From Phaeobacter italicus (GTDB lineage: Bacteria; Pseudomonadota; Alphaproteobacteria; Rhodobacterales; Rhodobacteraceae), in contig NZ_CVRM01000036.1 in the NCBI RefSeq assembly GCF_001258055.1, positions 1-64,000 of the forward strand: a stretch of DNA of 64,000 nt. The letters run 5' to 3'. Below are positions 1-8,350 of the stretch, piece by piece. The first letter of the stretch is position 1; every line of letters begins with the position of its first letter. The position numbers and the translations under genes are program-made. Under the pieces are notes generated by a model. That model saw only the letters and a list, made by a program, of their open reading frames with translations. It did no database searches and had not been told where the DNA came from.

Positions 1-42
1 TTTGACGGCAACGCAGCAAAAGACATCTGGCAGGATTTCTGA
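1..42 (+). CDS. C-terminal end of an upstream gene (partial)
   Basis: The window opens inside a reading frame that ends in FDGNAAKDIWQDF followed by TGA at 40-42. Only 13 codons are visible, so the product cannot be identified. Its position just before cheB and cheD in the same direction makes another chemotaxis gene, such as cheR, likely; this is inferred from context only. About 90 bases without a recognisable gene separate it from cheB. Confidence 0.4.
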   Translation, partial: FDGNAAKDIWQDF

Positions 43-132
43 TCCAGCCTCGCGCATTCGCGCCCCAGCGGCGCGGATGCACCCATTCGAAACCTTTCGG
101 CCCTTGTCCGAACGCAACAAGCGGAATGAACA

Positions 133-1140
133 TTGTCACAGAGCCTTTTGATCATCACCACGGACCGGCGTTTTGCGCAGACTTTGCAACAGCATATGGA
201 GGCCACTTACCCTGGTATGCAGGTGCTTTTGGCCAACAATCTGATGATGGCCTACAATCAGGCCGAAGCCGGCCAGCCCAAGTTTGCATTTGTCGAAGAC
301 GGTTTCACGAAACTTCCCGAATTTGAAATGATGATGGCGCTGTTCTCGGCGCTGGACATCCGCTGGGTGTCTGTCATGGACAATCAAACCTCTACACCCG
401 CGCGGAGATCTTCGCCGCTGTTGGACGTGGGCGCAGGTATCTTCGAGCTGACCAAATCGGATCACCCCCGCGCCTTTTCTCAGTATTTTGACATGATGGT
501 GCGGGCGCCACGGCGCAACCAACCCGCCACAATGAACAAATCTGCGTCCGGTTCGGCGAACGCGGCACCCGGCAGTGACAAAATCATCCTGATCGGGTCT
601 TCTACCGGCGGTGTGGAAGCCCTGCGCAGCGTGCTCGTTGGCTTTCCGATCAATTGCCCACCAACACTGATTGTGCAGCACACCGGCAAGAACTTTGGCC
701 GCGGATTGGTGTCTCTTCTGGACCGGGTCTGCCCTGCCAAAGTCAGCGCCGCAGAAGATGGCATGACCATCGCGCCCGGCAATGTCTATGTGGCCGCAGG
801 GCAGCCGCGCCACATGGGGCTGACCCCCCGCAAACCATTGCGCACCCGCTTTAAGGATGGCCCACCCATTTCTGGGCATATGCCATCTGTCGATGCACTT
901 TTTATGTCCGCAGTCCCGATGGCAAAACATGTTGTTGCGACAATCTTAACCGGTATGGGCCAAGATGGAGCACAAGGGCTGCTGGAGCTGCGCAGAGCCG
1001 GTGCCAAGACCTTTGCGCAGGATGAAAAAAGCAGCGTTGTCTACGGCATGCCACGTGTCGCCTGGGAAATGGGCGGCGCGCAACAACAGGTCTCGCTTGC
1101 GCGTATGGCCGGAACACTCATTCAGGCCTGCAAAACCTGA
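133..1140 (+). CDS. cheB: CheB-type chemoreceptor glutamate methylesterase
   Basis: CheB removes methyl groups from chemoreceptor glutamates and so resets receptor sensitivity. The C-terminal methylesterase domain (about residues 148-335) is clear: GSSTGG holds the nucleophile Ser157, IVQHTG gives His183, and LTGMGQDGAQG gives Asp278, the usual triad. The N-terminal receiver (1-125) is diverged. D11, D56 and K108 sit about where the acidic, phospho-acceptor and lysine residues should be, but the usual DD pair is reduced to one aspartate. The start is TTG, because an in-frame TGA lies at 127-129 and the first in-frame ATG would cut away the first strand and helix of the receiver. cheD follows after 23 bases in the same operon. 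Confidence 0.93.
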   Translation: MSQSLLIITTDRRFAQTLQQHMEATYPGMQVLLANNLMMAYNQAEAGQPKFAFVEDGFTKLPEFEMMMALFSALDIRWVSVMDNQTSTPARRSSPLLDVGAGIFELTKSDHPRAFSQYFDMMVRAPRRNQPATMNKSASGSANAAPGSDKIILIGSSTGGVEALRSVLVGFPINCPPTLIVQHTGKNFGRGLVSLLDRVCPAKVSAAEDGMTIAPGNVYVAAGQPRHMGLTPRKPLRTRFKDGPPISGHMPSVDALFMSAVPMAKHVVATILTGMGQDGAQGLLELRRAGAKTFAQDEKSSVVYGMPRVAWEMGGAQQQVSLARMAGTLIQACKT

Positions 1141-1163
1141 GACTAATTGGGAAGGAAACCACC

Positions 1164-1718
1164 TTGAGCGTCTTCGCTAACTCTTCGACGGTGACCGTTC
1201 TTCAGGGCGAATATCGTGTTTCTACCTCTCCAACGGTGGTGTTTTCCACCGTATTGGGGTCGTGCATTGCGGCATGTATTTATGATGACCAGGTCGGCGT
1301 CGGGGGAATGAACCATTTTCTTCTGGCCTCCTCCACCGCCAGCGACAGCGTGAATGCCCGCTATGGTATCCATGCAATGGAACTGTTGATCAACGGGATC
1401 ATGAAAAAAGGGGCGCGCCGCGAAAATCTGAAAGCCAAGGTTTTTGGCGGCGCCAAGATGTCGGCCAACCTATCCGATATTGGTGCCTCAAATGCTGACT
1501 TTGTGCAGCGCTTTCTCCGTGATGAGGGCATCCCGGTTATTTCCTCCAGTGTCGGCGGAACATCTGCACGGCGTGTCCGGTTCCATCCGACCACAGGCGC
1601 TGCCCAGCAGACCCAAGTGAAGGACGATCGCCGACTGGGCGAAGTCGAACGCGCGGCAGCCAAGCCGGTTCCGCCCCCACAGCAAGCCGCAGATGCGGGA
1701 GCTGTTACCCTTTTCTGA
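1164..1718 (+). CDS. cheD: Chemoreceptor glutamine deamidase CheD
   Basis: CheD deamidates specific glutamines of chemoreceptors and in some species also binds CheC. The family signature is visible: FSTVLGSCIAAC contains the catalytic Cys34 with the nearby Thr29, and GGMNHF provides His51. The KVFGGAKM segment typical of the family follows. At 184 residues the length is normal, with a Pro/Ala-rich tail. The start is TTG, preceded by GAAGGAAA at a good distance. A strong terminator follows at 1751, so this is the last gene of the chemotaxis operon. Confidence 0.93.
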   Translation: MSVFANSSTVTVLQGEYRVSTSPTVVFSTVLGSCIAACIYDDQVGVGGMNHFLLASSTASDSVNARYGIHAMELLINGIMKKGARRENLKAKVFGGAKMSANLSDIGASNADFVQRFLRDEGIPVISSSVGGTSARRVRFHPTTGAAQQTQVKDDRRLGEVERAAAKPVPPPQQAADAGAVTLF

Positions 1719-1750
1719 TAGGCGGCGTCACCATGCGCCTCTTTCTGGAG

Positions 1751-1781
1751 CGGGTCCGAACAAGGTTCGGGCCCGTTTTTT
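1751..1781 (+). terminator. Rho-independent terminator after cheD
   Basis: An 11-bp stem (CGGGTCCGAAC with GTTCGGGCCCG, one G-U pair) closes a 3-base loop and is followed by six T residues. It ends the chemotaxis operon before modA. Confidence 0.9.
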
Positions 1782-1870
1782 GCAGGCTCCCGCAAATCAT
1801 ACCGTCCCCCTTGTGATCCGCTCCCATTGCCACCTAATCTGACAGCTGTCGCTGCCAGAGGAGCAAACCC

Positions 1871-2710
1871 TTGAAACTACGGCCCTTGTTGCAACAGATC
1901 CAGCGCGTCCTTGCCGTCGCCAGAAGGGGTCTTGTGCGTCGTGCATCGGGGATCGCGGTCGCCATTGGACTTGCGCTGCTTTCCCCGCAACAGGCGACAG
2001 CCCAAGGTCCGGACAGAATAACTATTTTTGCGGCTGCAAGCCTTGGTAAGGCGCTCGGTGAGATCACGGAAGAATTTGAACGCGCCACCGGGATCAAGGC
2101 GGATTTGTCTCTCGCTGGATCCTCGCTCCTTGCCCGGCAGCTGCAATACGGTGCACCCGCTGACGTGTTCATCTCGGCCAACAGCGCATGGATGGACTGG
2201 GCCGAGGAAAAAGAGCTGATCGTTCCGCAGAGCCGGGTTGATCTGCTGTCGAACCGACTTGTTCTGATCGCGCCCGTTGACGCAGTCGAAACACTCGACC
2301 TGTCAGACAAGGCCGGGCTGTTGGCTGTCCTGTCAGATGGCCCACTCGCGATGGCGCTGATCGACGCGGTCCCGGCTGGGATCTACGGCAAAGCTGCGCT
2401 TCAAACACTTGATTTGTGGGATGATTTTTCCCCACATATTGCGCAAACAGACAATGTTCAGTCGGCCCTGACGCTGGTCGCGCAAGGCGCCGCGCCGCTT
2501 GGTATCGTCTATGAGACCGACGCAAAAGCGAGCGCACTGGTGCAGATCCTCGACCAACTGCCAAGGGAGAGCCATCCGCCGATCATCTACCCTGCCGCGG
2601 CGACCACCACCGGGCAGCAGCAAGCAAGCCTTGCCTTTCTCAGCTTTTTGCAGGGTGAGATTGCACAGGCCATTTTTGTCGGGCAAGGTTTCGACGTTCT
2701 AACGGAGTGA
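1871..2710 (+). CDS. modA: Molybdate ABC transporter, periplasmic binding protein ModA
   Basis: ModA captures molybdate (or tungstate) in the periplasm and delivers it to ModBC. A long N-terminus with a hydrophobic segment ends in QATAQG, a plausible signal peptidase site near residue 45. The mature protein starts ITIFAAASLGKAL, the family hallmark whose serine binds the oxyanion, and continues with LAGSSLLARQLQYGAPADVFISAN, also typical. The start is TTG with AGAGGA eight bases upstream. modB begins nine bases after the stop, followed by modC with an overlap. No molybdenum-responsive operator was recognised upstream. Confidence 0.94.
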   Translation: MKLRPLLQQIQRVLAVARRGLVRRASGIAVAIGLALLSPQQATAQGPDRITIFAAASLGKALGEITEEFERATGIKADLSLAGSSLLARQLQYGAPADVFISANSAWMDWAEEKELIVPQSRVDLLSNRLVLIAPVDAVETLDLSDKAGLLAVLSDGPLAMALIDAVPAGIYGKAALQTLDLWDDFSPHIAQTDNVQSALTLVAQGAAPLGIVYETDAKASALVQILDQLPRESHPPIIYPAAATTTGQQQASLAFLSFLQGEIAQAIFVGQGFDVLTE

Positions 2711-2719
2711 TCCAAAAAG

Positions 2720-3415
2720 ATGCAGTGGCTTGGGCCGGAGGAATGGCAGGCGGTCGCGCTGTCGCTGAAAGTGTCGTTTTGGGCGACCCTTCTGTCCCTA
2801 CCCTTGGGCCTGTTGACCGCTGTTGCGCTGGCTCGGTGGTCGTTTCGCGGCAAGGCCCTCTTGAACGGTCTGGTCCACCTTCCATTGATCCTACCTCCTG
2901 TTGTCACCGGGTATATCTTATTGGTGGGATTTGGACCCAACGGTCCTGTTGGCGCTTTGCTGCAACCGTTTGGTATCGTGTTGGCCTTTCGCTGGACAGG
3001 CGCCGCACTGGCGGCTGCAGTGATGGGTTTCCCGTTGATGGTGCGGGCCATGCGCCTTTCGGTTGAAGCGGTGGATCCCAAGTTGGAGCAGGCCGCCGCC
3101 ACCCTGGGAGCGTCACGGTTCTGGGTTTTTGCAACCGTTACCTTGCCGCTGATCCTGCCCGGTATTCTGGCGGGCATGGTGCTGTGCTTTGCCAAGGCGA
3201 TGGGAGAGTTCGGCGCAACCATCACCTTTGTCGCCAATATCCCCGGCCAGACCCGAACGTTGCCGTCGGCCATCTATGCCTTCCTTCAGGTCCCGGGCGG
3301 CGAAAGCGCGGCCATACGGCTGGTCATCGTCTCAATCTGCATCGCCATGAGCGCATTGATTTTGTCGGAATGGCTGTCCCAGAGGATCGCCAAACGGGTG
3401 CGGGGTACGCCATGA
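2720..3415 (+). CDS. modB: Molybdate ABC transporter permease ModB
   Basis: This is the inner-membrane channel subunit of the molybdate importer. The 231 residues contain about five or six hydrophobic helices. The EAA-type coupling loop appears as EQAAATLGASRFWVFATVTL, and the segment AMGEFGATITFVANIPGQT near residue 160 is characteristic of ModB/CysT-type permeases. Length is normal for ModB. The stop codon overlaps the modC start as ATGA, which implies translational coupling. Confidence 0.94.
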   Translation: MQWLGPEEWQAVALSLKVSFWATLLSLPLGLLTAVALARWSFRGKALLNGLVHLPLILPPVVTGYILLVGFGPNGPVGALLQPFGIVLAFRWTGAALAAAVMGFPLMVRAMRLSVEAVDPKLEQAAATLGASRFWVFATVTLPLILPGILAGMVLCFAKAMGEFGATITFVANIPGQTRTLPSAIYAFLQVPGGESAAIRLVIVSICIAMSALILSEWLSQRIAKRVRGTP

Positions 3416-4521
3416 TCACACTCGACATCCGTCATAACCTTGGCAGTTTTGCGCTTGATCTTTCCTTTGACGCACCACGCGGTGTTACCGTGCTGTTTGG
3501 CCGCTCGGGGGCCGGGAAAACCACCGTGACCAATGCCGTTGCTGGGTTGTTGCGACCTGACTCAGGGCAGATCCGGTTGGGCGAGAGGGTTCTGTTTGAC
3601 AGCAATGCCGGGATCGACCTGCCCACGCACAAACGTCGGATCGGCTATATCTTTCAGGACGCACGGCTGTTTCCACATCTGAGCGTCGCGAAAAACCTGA
3701 CCTACGGACAGCGGTTTGCCCGGGGGAAGAAACCTGCTGCGTCCTTTGATAGGGTTGTGGACCTTCTCGGTATCGGCCACCTTTTGGATCGGGCACCGAT
3801 CAACCTGTCTGGCGGGGAAAAGCAACGGGTCGCTATCGGTCGGGCGCTACTGTCCTCGCCCGAACTGATCCTCGCGGACGAGCCGCTCGCTGCGCTGGAT
3901 GATGCGCGCAAAGCGGAGATTTTGCCCTATCTCGAACGGCTCCGGGACGAGATCGAGATCCCTATTTTGTACGTCACACACTCTGTCGCCGAAGTCGCCC
4001 GCCTGGCAACGACTGTGGTGGTGCTGCAAAACGGGCGGTGCCTGAAGTCCGGCCCGGCGGATCAGGTGCTTGGCGATCCAGAAGTGCTGCCGACGGGTGT
4101 GCGCGCTGCGGGTGCCTTGATCCAGGCACAGGTGACAAAACACCACCCGGACGGGCTGAGCGAACTGTCAGCAGGGGGCATTGCGCTGTTCCTGCCCGGC
4201 CACGACCAACCCCTTGGGCAAAGCCTGCGTCTCAGGATCGCCGCACATGATGTCATCCTTTCCCGCTCCCGCCCGGAAGGTTTGTCTGCCCTGAATATCA
4301 TCCCGGGCCGGGTCACTGCACTGCACAGCGGGGGTGGGCCTGGCATGATGGTGTCTCTTCAAAGCGCCGCTGGTCCTGTTCTCGCCCGGATCACCCGTCG
4401 CTCTGCAGAGGCCCTTGGCCTCGCAGTCGGGGTTGAATGCCATGCAATCGTGAAATCTGTTTCGGTCGCGCGTGAAGATGTCGGCATTGGTGCGCCTTCC
4501 GCACAGACACCATCAGGATAA
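3412..4521 (+). CDS. modC: Molybdate ABC transporter ATP-binding protein ModC
   Basis: ModC is the ATPase that powers molybdate import. The Walker A motif GRSGAGKTT lies near residue 32, the signature LSGGEKQRVAIGRAL near 128 and Walker B LILADEPLAALD just after, with the switch histidine in LYVTHS. The C-terminal third is a TOBE/MOP-like domain, as in other ModC proteins. Total length is 369 residues. The frame is open further upstream, but the ATG overlapping the modB stop gives the normal N-terminus MITLDIRHNLG, so that start was chosen. Confidence 0.94.
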   Translation: MITLDIRHNLGSFALDLSFDAPRGVTVLFGRSGAGKTTVTNAVAGLLRPDSGQIRLGERVLFDSNAGIDLPTHKRRIGYIFQDARLFPHLSVAKNLTYGQRFARGKKPAASFDRVVDLLGIGHLLDRAPINLSGGEKQRVAIGRALLSSPELILADEPLAALDDARKAEILPYLERLRDEIEIPILYVTHSVAEVARLATTVVVLQNGRCLKSGPADQVLGDPEVLPTGVRAAGALIQAQVTKHHPDGLSELSAGGIALFLPGHDQPLGQSLRLRIAAHDVILSRSRPEGLSALNIIPGRVTALHSGGGPGMMVSLQSAAGPVLARITRRSAEALGLAVGVECHAIVKSVSVAREDVGIGAPSAQTPSG

Positions 4522-4634
4522 GGGAAATTCCAATTCTGCGAAGGCGTTTGATCATATTTTTCTCGGCAGATCCCGCGGTCTACGCTACTGCCGTTGTATT
4601 GATCTGATCTGAACCATCAAACCGGTAGCACGAC

Positions 4635-5930
4635 ATGAGTATCACCGCTGATCTTCCGCAAACGCTCTGGCACCAAACAGCACAGGAAACAGTTCAGGCC
4701 CCACCGTTGCTTGGCGAGGTGGAGGCAGATCTGGTGATCATTGGCGGCGGTTATACTGGCTGTTCTGCGGCATTGCGGGCTGCCGAACTTGGCGCCGAGG
4801 TCTGCCTGCTTGAGGCAGATACCTTTGGTGCGGGTGGCTCCGGTCGCAATGTTGGCCTGGTCAACGCCGGACTGTGGTTGCCACCAAAGCAGATCGACGC
4901 GCTCCTTGGACAAAAGGATGGCGCCCACCTGTCCCAGACCCTCGCAGCAGCACCGTCAATTGTTTTCGACATCATCAGTGCCCACCAGATCAACTGCGAG
5001 CCGACCCACAACGGAACGCTGCATTGCGCCCATGCGCCAAGCGGCCTGCAGGATTTGCAGATGCGCCACGCCCAGCTCACTGCGATAGGTGCACCGGTTG
5101 CGCTTATTTCGGCAGAGGAAGCCCGCGAACGGGTTGGCAGCGATCAGGTGCACGGGGCGCTGTTTGATCCCCGCGCGGGAACGATCCAACCCTATGCCTA
5201 TGCCGTCGGGCTTGCCCGCGCGGCGGTCGCACAGGGTGCAAAACTGCACGCAAAATCTGCCGCAACCGAGATCTCCCACAATGGGCAGGGCCCGCGAGGG
5301 TGGCTGGTGAAAACCGCAACGGGCGCAGTGCGGGCGCGTCATCTGATAATGGCGACCAATGCCTATCCCCTGCCGATCAAAGGATATGCCGCCCCTGCAA
5401 CGATCCCGGTCAGTTATTTTCAGGCGGCAACCGCGCCATTGCCAGATCACCTCGGCGACCAGATCCTTTCGGGATCAGAGGGCTGCTGGGACACCGGGCT
5501 TGTGATGTCGTCCTGGCGACGTGACCGGGCGGGGCGCCTCATCATCGGGGCCATGGGCGCGCTTTCCCATGTCGGCAGCGCCGTTCATATCAACTGGCTG
5601 CGCCGCAAGCTGGGTCAGATGTTCCCATCCCTCGCAGATCAACCATTTGAAGCGCAATGGGCCGGGCGGATCGCAATGACCAGCGAGCATATCCCCAAGA
5701 TTCTCGATCTTGGCCAAGGGTATGCCTGTTTTGGATACTCAGGTCGCGGCATCGGGCCCGGAACGGTGTTTGGCCGTCAAATGGCAGAGGCCCTGCTGAG
5801 CGGCGATCACACAGCCCTGCCCGTTCCGGTCAGCCGCGACCACAGCCTGCCCTTTGCTCGATTGCGCAGCACCTACTACGAAACCGGTGCAACGCTTGTC
5901 CATCTGCTTGCTGATCGCGGGGCCCGCTGA
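4635..5930 (+). CDS. FAD-dependent oxidoreductase, DAO family (PuuB-like)
   Basis: The enzyme belongs to the D-amino-acid-oxidase-type flavoproteins and most resembles gamma-glutamylputrescine oxidases. Such enzymes oxidise an amine or amino acid to an imine with release of peroxide. The dinucleotide-binding motif VIIGGGYTGCSAALRAAELG lies near residues 35-54, followed by GAGGSGRNVGLVNAG, typical of the PuuB group. The C-terminal FAD contact GYACFGYSGRGIGPGTVFG is present. Length (431 residues) is normal. It stands alone between modC and the convergent znuA, so the substrate cannot be fixed from context. Confidence 0.8.
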   Translation: MSITADLPQTLWHQTAQETVQAPPLLGEVEADLVIIGGGYTGCSAALRAAELGAEVCLLEADTFGAGGSGRNVGLVNAGLWLPPKQIDALLGQKDGAHLSQTLAAAPSIVFDIISAHQINCEPTHNGTLHCAHAPSGLQDLQMRHAQLTAIGAPVALISAEEARERVGSDQVHGALFDPRAGTIQPYAYAVGLARAAVAQGAKLHAKSAATEISHNGQGPRGWLVKTATGAVRARHLIMATNAYPLPIKGYAAPATIPVSYFQAATAPLPDHLGDQILSGSEGCWDTGLVMSSWRRDRAGRLIIGAMGALSHVGSAVHINWLRRKLGQMFPSLADQPFEAQWAGRIAMTSEHIPKILDLGQGYACFGYSGRGIGPGTVFGRQMAEALLSGDHTALPVPVSRDHSLPFARLRSTYYETGATLVHLLADRGAR

Positions 5931-5944
5931 CGGCCCCGCCACCT

Positions 5945-5970
5945 GTATCTTATTTGCGTATCTTATTTGC
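5945..5970. repeat. 13-bp perfect tandem repeat at the end of znuA
   Basis: GTATCTTATTTGC occurs twice head to tail (5945-5957 and 5958-5970). The znuA stop codon lies in the second copy, and an identical TAA lies in the first copy just beyond it. It looks like a small replication-slippage duplication in the 32-bp convergent gap and has no evident function. Confidence 0.75.
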
Positions 5971-7006
5971 AATCCGCAATGGCATTGGCAATGCTGGCCA
6001 AAAGATCCGTGTAAAACCCCGGTCCCGGCTCCAGCGCGACGCCAAGCGGATCGACGACGGCGGTTCCCGCATCAGTCCCATCAAGAACCGTGGCAACAAG
6101 GCCCGGATTGAACTGCGGCTCTGACAAGACGCATGTCACATGCTGGTCCGTAACCACGTCGCGGATCTCAGCAATGCGGGCCGGGCTAGGGTCTGACGCG
6201 TCAGACAAGGATATCGCGCCGGCCGCGGGCAAACCAAATCCGGTTTCGAAATACTGATAGGCATCGTGGAACACGACAAATGGCTTGTCGCGCACAGACT
6301 CCAGGTCTGATTTGATCTGCGCGGCCGCAGCAATGATCTCCGCCTGCCCCGCCTTGGCGTTGTCACGGTACAACCCTGCATTTTCCGGATCTTTTTCAGC
6401 CAAAACATCGGCAATGACATCCAGCCATGCCAAACCGTTCTCGGCCATCAGCCAAGCGTGGGGATCCAGACTTCCTGCTTCATGCGCATGACCATGATCG
6501 TCGTGAGTGTCATGATCTTCATCGTGATGGTCCGCATGATCATCATGATGCTCATCATGGCCGCCTTCGTCATGGCCATGACTGTCATGGCCGTGGTCAT
6601 CATGATGATCGTCATCGTGGTGTGCATCGCCGGAAAGGGTGAACTGCACGGCATCGCGTATCACCAGCGTTTGCGTTCCTTCTGTCGTCAGAAGGGGCAC
6701 GACAACCGCCTTGGACGCAAGGGTAGAAATCGGTCCCTCAAGCCACGGCGTCAGCTCGGGCCCGATCCAGAACACCACATCAGCCCGGTTCAGTGCCTTG
6801 GCCTCTGAGGGGCGCATCGAATGGCTATGCGGGGACGCGCCGGGGGGAACGACGAGATCGGGCTGTCCGACACCCTGCATGACACGCGCGACCAACCCGT
6901 GAACAGGGGAAATGTCTGTGGCAACCGACGGAACATCAGCCCAGGCTAGCCCGGTCATCGCCCAACCAACCGCGGTCAGGCCTGCGGCTCTGATGATTTT
7001 GGTCAT
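5963..7006 (-). CDS. znuA: Zinc ABC transporter, periplasmic binding protein ZnuA
   Basis: ZnuA binds Zn(II) in the periplasm for the ZnuBC importer. A signal peptide (residues 1-23, ending AWA) precedes DISPVHGLVARVMQG. Probable zinc ligands are His60 (GASPHSH), His183 (LDPHAWL) and the histidine in VVFHDAYQYF. Between about residues 128 and 176 there is a very long His/Asp-rich loop, the usual ZnuA metal-scavenging loop but of unusual size. The gene is divergent from zur, and two inverted-repeat boxes lie in the shared promoter, so zinc repression by Zur is expected. Confidence 0.95.
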   Translation of the reverse strand: MTKIIRAAGLTAVGWAMTGLAWADVPSVATDISPVHGLVARVMQGVGQPDLVVPPGASPHSHSMRPSEAKALNRADVVFWIGPELTPWLEGPISTLASKAVVVPLLTTEGTQTLVIRDAVQFTLSGDAHHDDDHHDDHGHDSHGHDEGGHDEHHDDHADHHDEDHDTHDDHGHAHEAGSLDPHAWLMAENGLAWLDVIADVLAEKDPENAGLYRDNAKAGQAEIIAAAAQIKSDLESVRDKPFVVFHDAYQYFETGFGLPAAGAISLSDASDPSPARIAEIRDVVTDQHVTCVLSEPQFNPGLVATVLDGTDAGTAVVDPLGVALEPGPGFYTDLLASIANAIADCK

Positions 7007-7016
7007 ATCTCACCTA

Positions 7017-7036
7017 TGTAATCTTATAACATTGCA
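7017..7036. promoter_or_regulatory. Candidate Zur operator, box 1
   Basis: TAATCTTATAACATTGC is an imperfect inverted repeat centred on TTATAA, lying 11 bases upstream of the znuA start. It shares ATAACATT with box 2, 27 bp away. Zur boxes of alphaproteobacteria are AT-rich inverted repeats of this kind, and the site lies between znuA and zur. Confidence 0.7.
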
Positions 7037-7044
7037 GTGGTTGA

Positions 7045-7064
7045 TAAACGTCATAACATTACAT
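7045..7064. promoter_or_regulatory. Candidate Zur operator, box 2
   Basis: AAACGTCATAACATTAC is the second copy of the motif in the znuA-zur divergent promoter, in the same orientation as box 1 and 27 bp from it. Two boxes would allow separate or cooperative control of znuA and of zur-znuCB. Confidence 0.7.
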
Positions 7065-7100
7065 ATCAAGTCCCTTACGAGACTCACACCGGAGCACAAC

Positions 7101-7583
7101 ATGGATCCCATCGGCTTTGACGCGCATGACCACAGCCACTGCATCAGCGACGGGATCGCAGTTGCGGATGCCCATTGCCGTGCCAACGGCCTGCAGTTTA
7201 CCCCCGTGCGCCGACGTGTTCTGGAAATCCTACTTGAGGCCCATCGTGCACTGGGGGCCTATGATCTTCTTGATGTCTTGCGCAAAGAAGGATTTGGATC
7301 CCAGCCACCGATTGCGTACAGAGCATTGGATTTTCTTGTAAAAAACGGGTTTGTCCACAAAATCGAACGACTGAACGCCTTTGTCGCCTGCTGTCATCCG
7401 GGCGAACGACATGCCCCATTGTTCATGATCTGCCGCGAGTGTAACGCCGTCGCAGAAGCCCCTGCCGAAGCCACCCAAGGCCGCCTTGGCGAGGCGGCCC
7501 GCGAAGTCGGCTTTCAGATTGAGCGCACCGTGATGGAGGCCGAAGGGCTCTGCCCCAAATGCCAGCCAGGGGGCGCGGCATGA
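7101..7583 (+). CDS. zur: Zinc uptake regulator Zur (Fur family)
   Basis: Zur is a zinc-dependent repressor of zinc uptake genes. The 160 residues contain the Fur-type winged helix (FTPVRRRVLEILLEAHRALGAYDLLDVL, then PPIAYRALDFLVKNGFVHKIE, where Fur has TVYRALDFL). The dimerisation and metal region has ACCHPGERHAPLFMICRECNAV and a C-terminal CPKC pair, giving two Cys-x2-Cys zinc sites. The N-terminus is His-rich (DAHDHSHCI). The ATG has GGAG six bases upstream; the open frame further upstream carries the znuA promoter, so it was not used. The stop overlaps znuC as ATGA. Confidence 0.92.
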   Translation: MDPIGFDAHDHSHCISDGIAVADAHCRANGLQFTPVRRRVLEILLEAHRALGAYDLLDVLRKEGFGSQPPIAYRALDFLVKNGFVHKIERLNAFVACCHPGERHAPLFMICRECNAVAEAPAEATQGRLGEAAREVGFQIERTVMEAEGLCPKCQPGGAA

Positions 7584-8350
7584 ACCTTGTCACGCTGTCG
7601 AACGTGACTGTCGCCCATAATGCCAACCCGGTTCTGCGCAACGTCAACTTTGCCATCAGTCCAGGAGAGATCGTGACGGTCGTCGGACCAAACGGCTCCG
7701 GTAAATCCACGCTTTTGCGCACCATTATCGGTGCTCTGCGCCCCAGCCAGGGCGCGCTCAACAAGGCGCCGGATCTGCGCATCGGGTATGTGCCGCAGAA
7801 ATTGCATATCGACCCGACCCTGCCGCTAACAGTGCGCCGTTTTCTCAGCCTGCCAGTCGCTGTTCACGACGAGGCAGCAAAACGCGCGCTAGAGCAGGCA
7901 GGTGCGGGCCAGCTGATGCAACGACAGATGACCGGCCTGTCCGGAGGTCAATTTCAGCGGGTCCTTCTGGCCCGTGCGCTTTTGTGCAACCCGCAACTGC
8001 TCATCCTGGATGAGGCGACACAGGGCCTCGATCAGCCGGGATCAGCAGCCTTTTATCAACAGATCGAAAAGCTCCGCCAGGAGCTCGGCTGCGCCATTTT
8101 GATGGTCAGCCACGAATTGCATGTCGTCATGGCGGCCTCTGATCGGGTGATCTGCCTCAACGGTCATATCTGTTGTGAAGGCGCGCCGGAACAGGTGGCT
8201 TCTGCTCCGGAATACCGCGCACTCTTTGGCTCGGGCACCCAAGGCGCGCTCGCGCTTTACAGACATGAACACACCCATTCCCATGACCACAGTTGCGGAC
8301 ACGATCACGCCCACGACCCGCAGCCCGCGAAAGAGACCGAAAGCCAATGA
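7580..8350 (+). CDS. znuC: Zinc ABC transporter ATP-binding protein ZnuC
   Basis: ZnuC is the ATPase of the zinc importer. Walker A GPNGSGKST is near residue 36, the signature LSGGQFQRVLLARAL near 126, and Walker B LLILDEATQGLD follows, with the switch region MVSHELHVV. The last 25 residues form a His-rich tail (HEHTHSHDHSCGHDHAHD) that could bind zinc and sense or buffer it on the cytoplasmic side. The gene overlaps zur upstream and znuB downstream by four bases each. Confidence 0.95.
   Translation: MNLVTLSNVTVAHNANPVLRNVNFAISPGEIVTVVGPNGSGKSTLLRTIIGALRPSQGALNKAPDLRIGYVPQKLHIDPTLPLTVRRFLSLPVAVHDEAAKRALEQAGAGQLMQRQMTGLSGGQFQRVLLARALLCNPQLLILDEATQGLDQPGSAAFYQQIEKLRQELGCAILMVSHELHVVMAASDRVICLNGHICCEGAPEQVASAPEYRALFGSGTQGALALYRHEHTHSHDHSCGHDHAHDPQPAKETESQ

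Noticed and set aside
136-930. 264-codon minus-strand frame opposite cheB
   Set aside because: The plus-strand CheB triad is intact and continuous with cheD; the antisense frame has no support.
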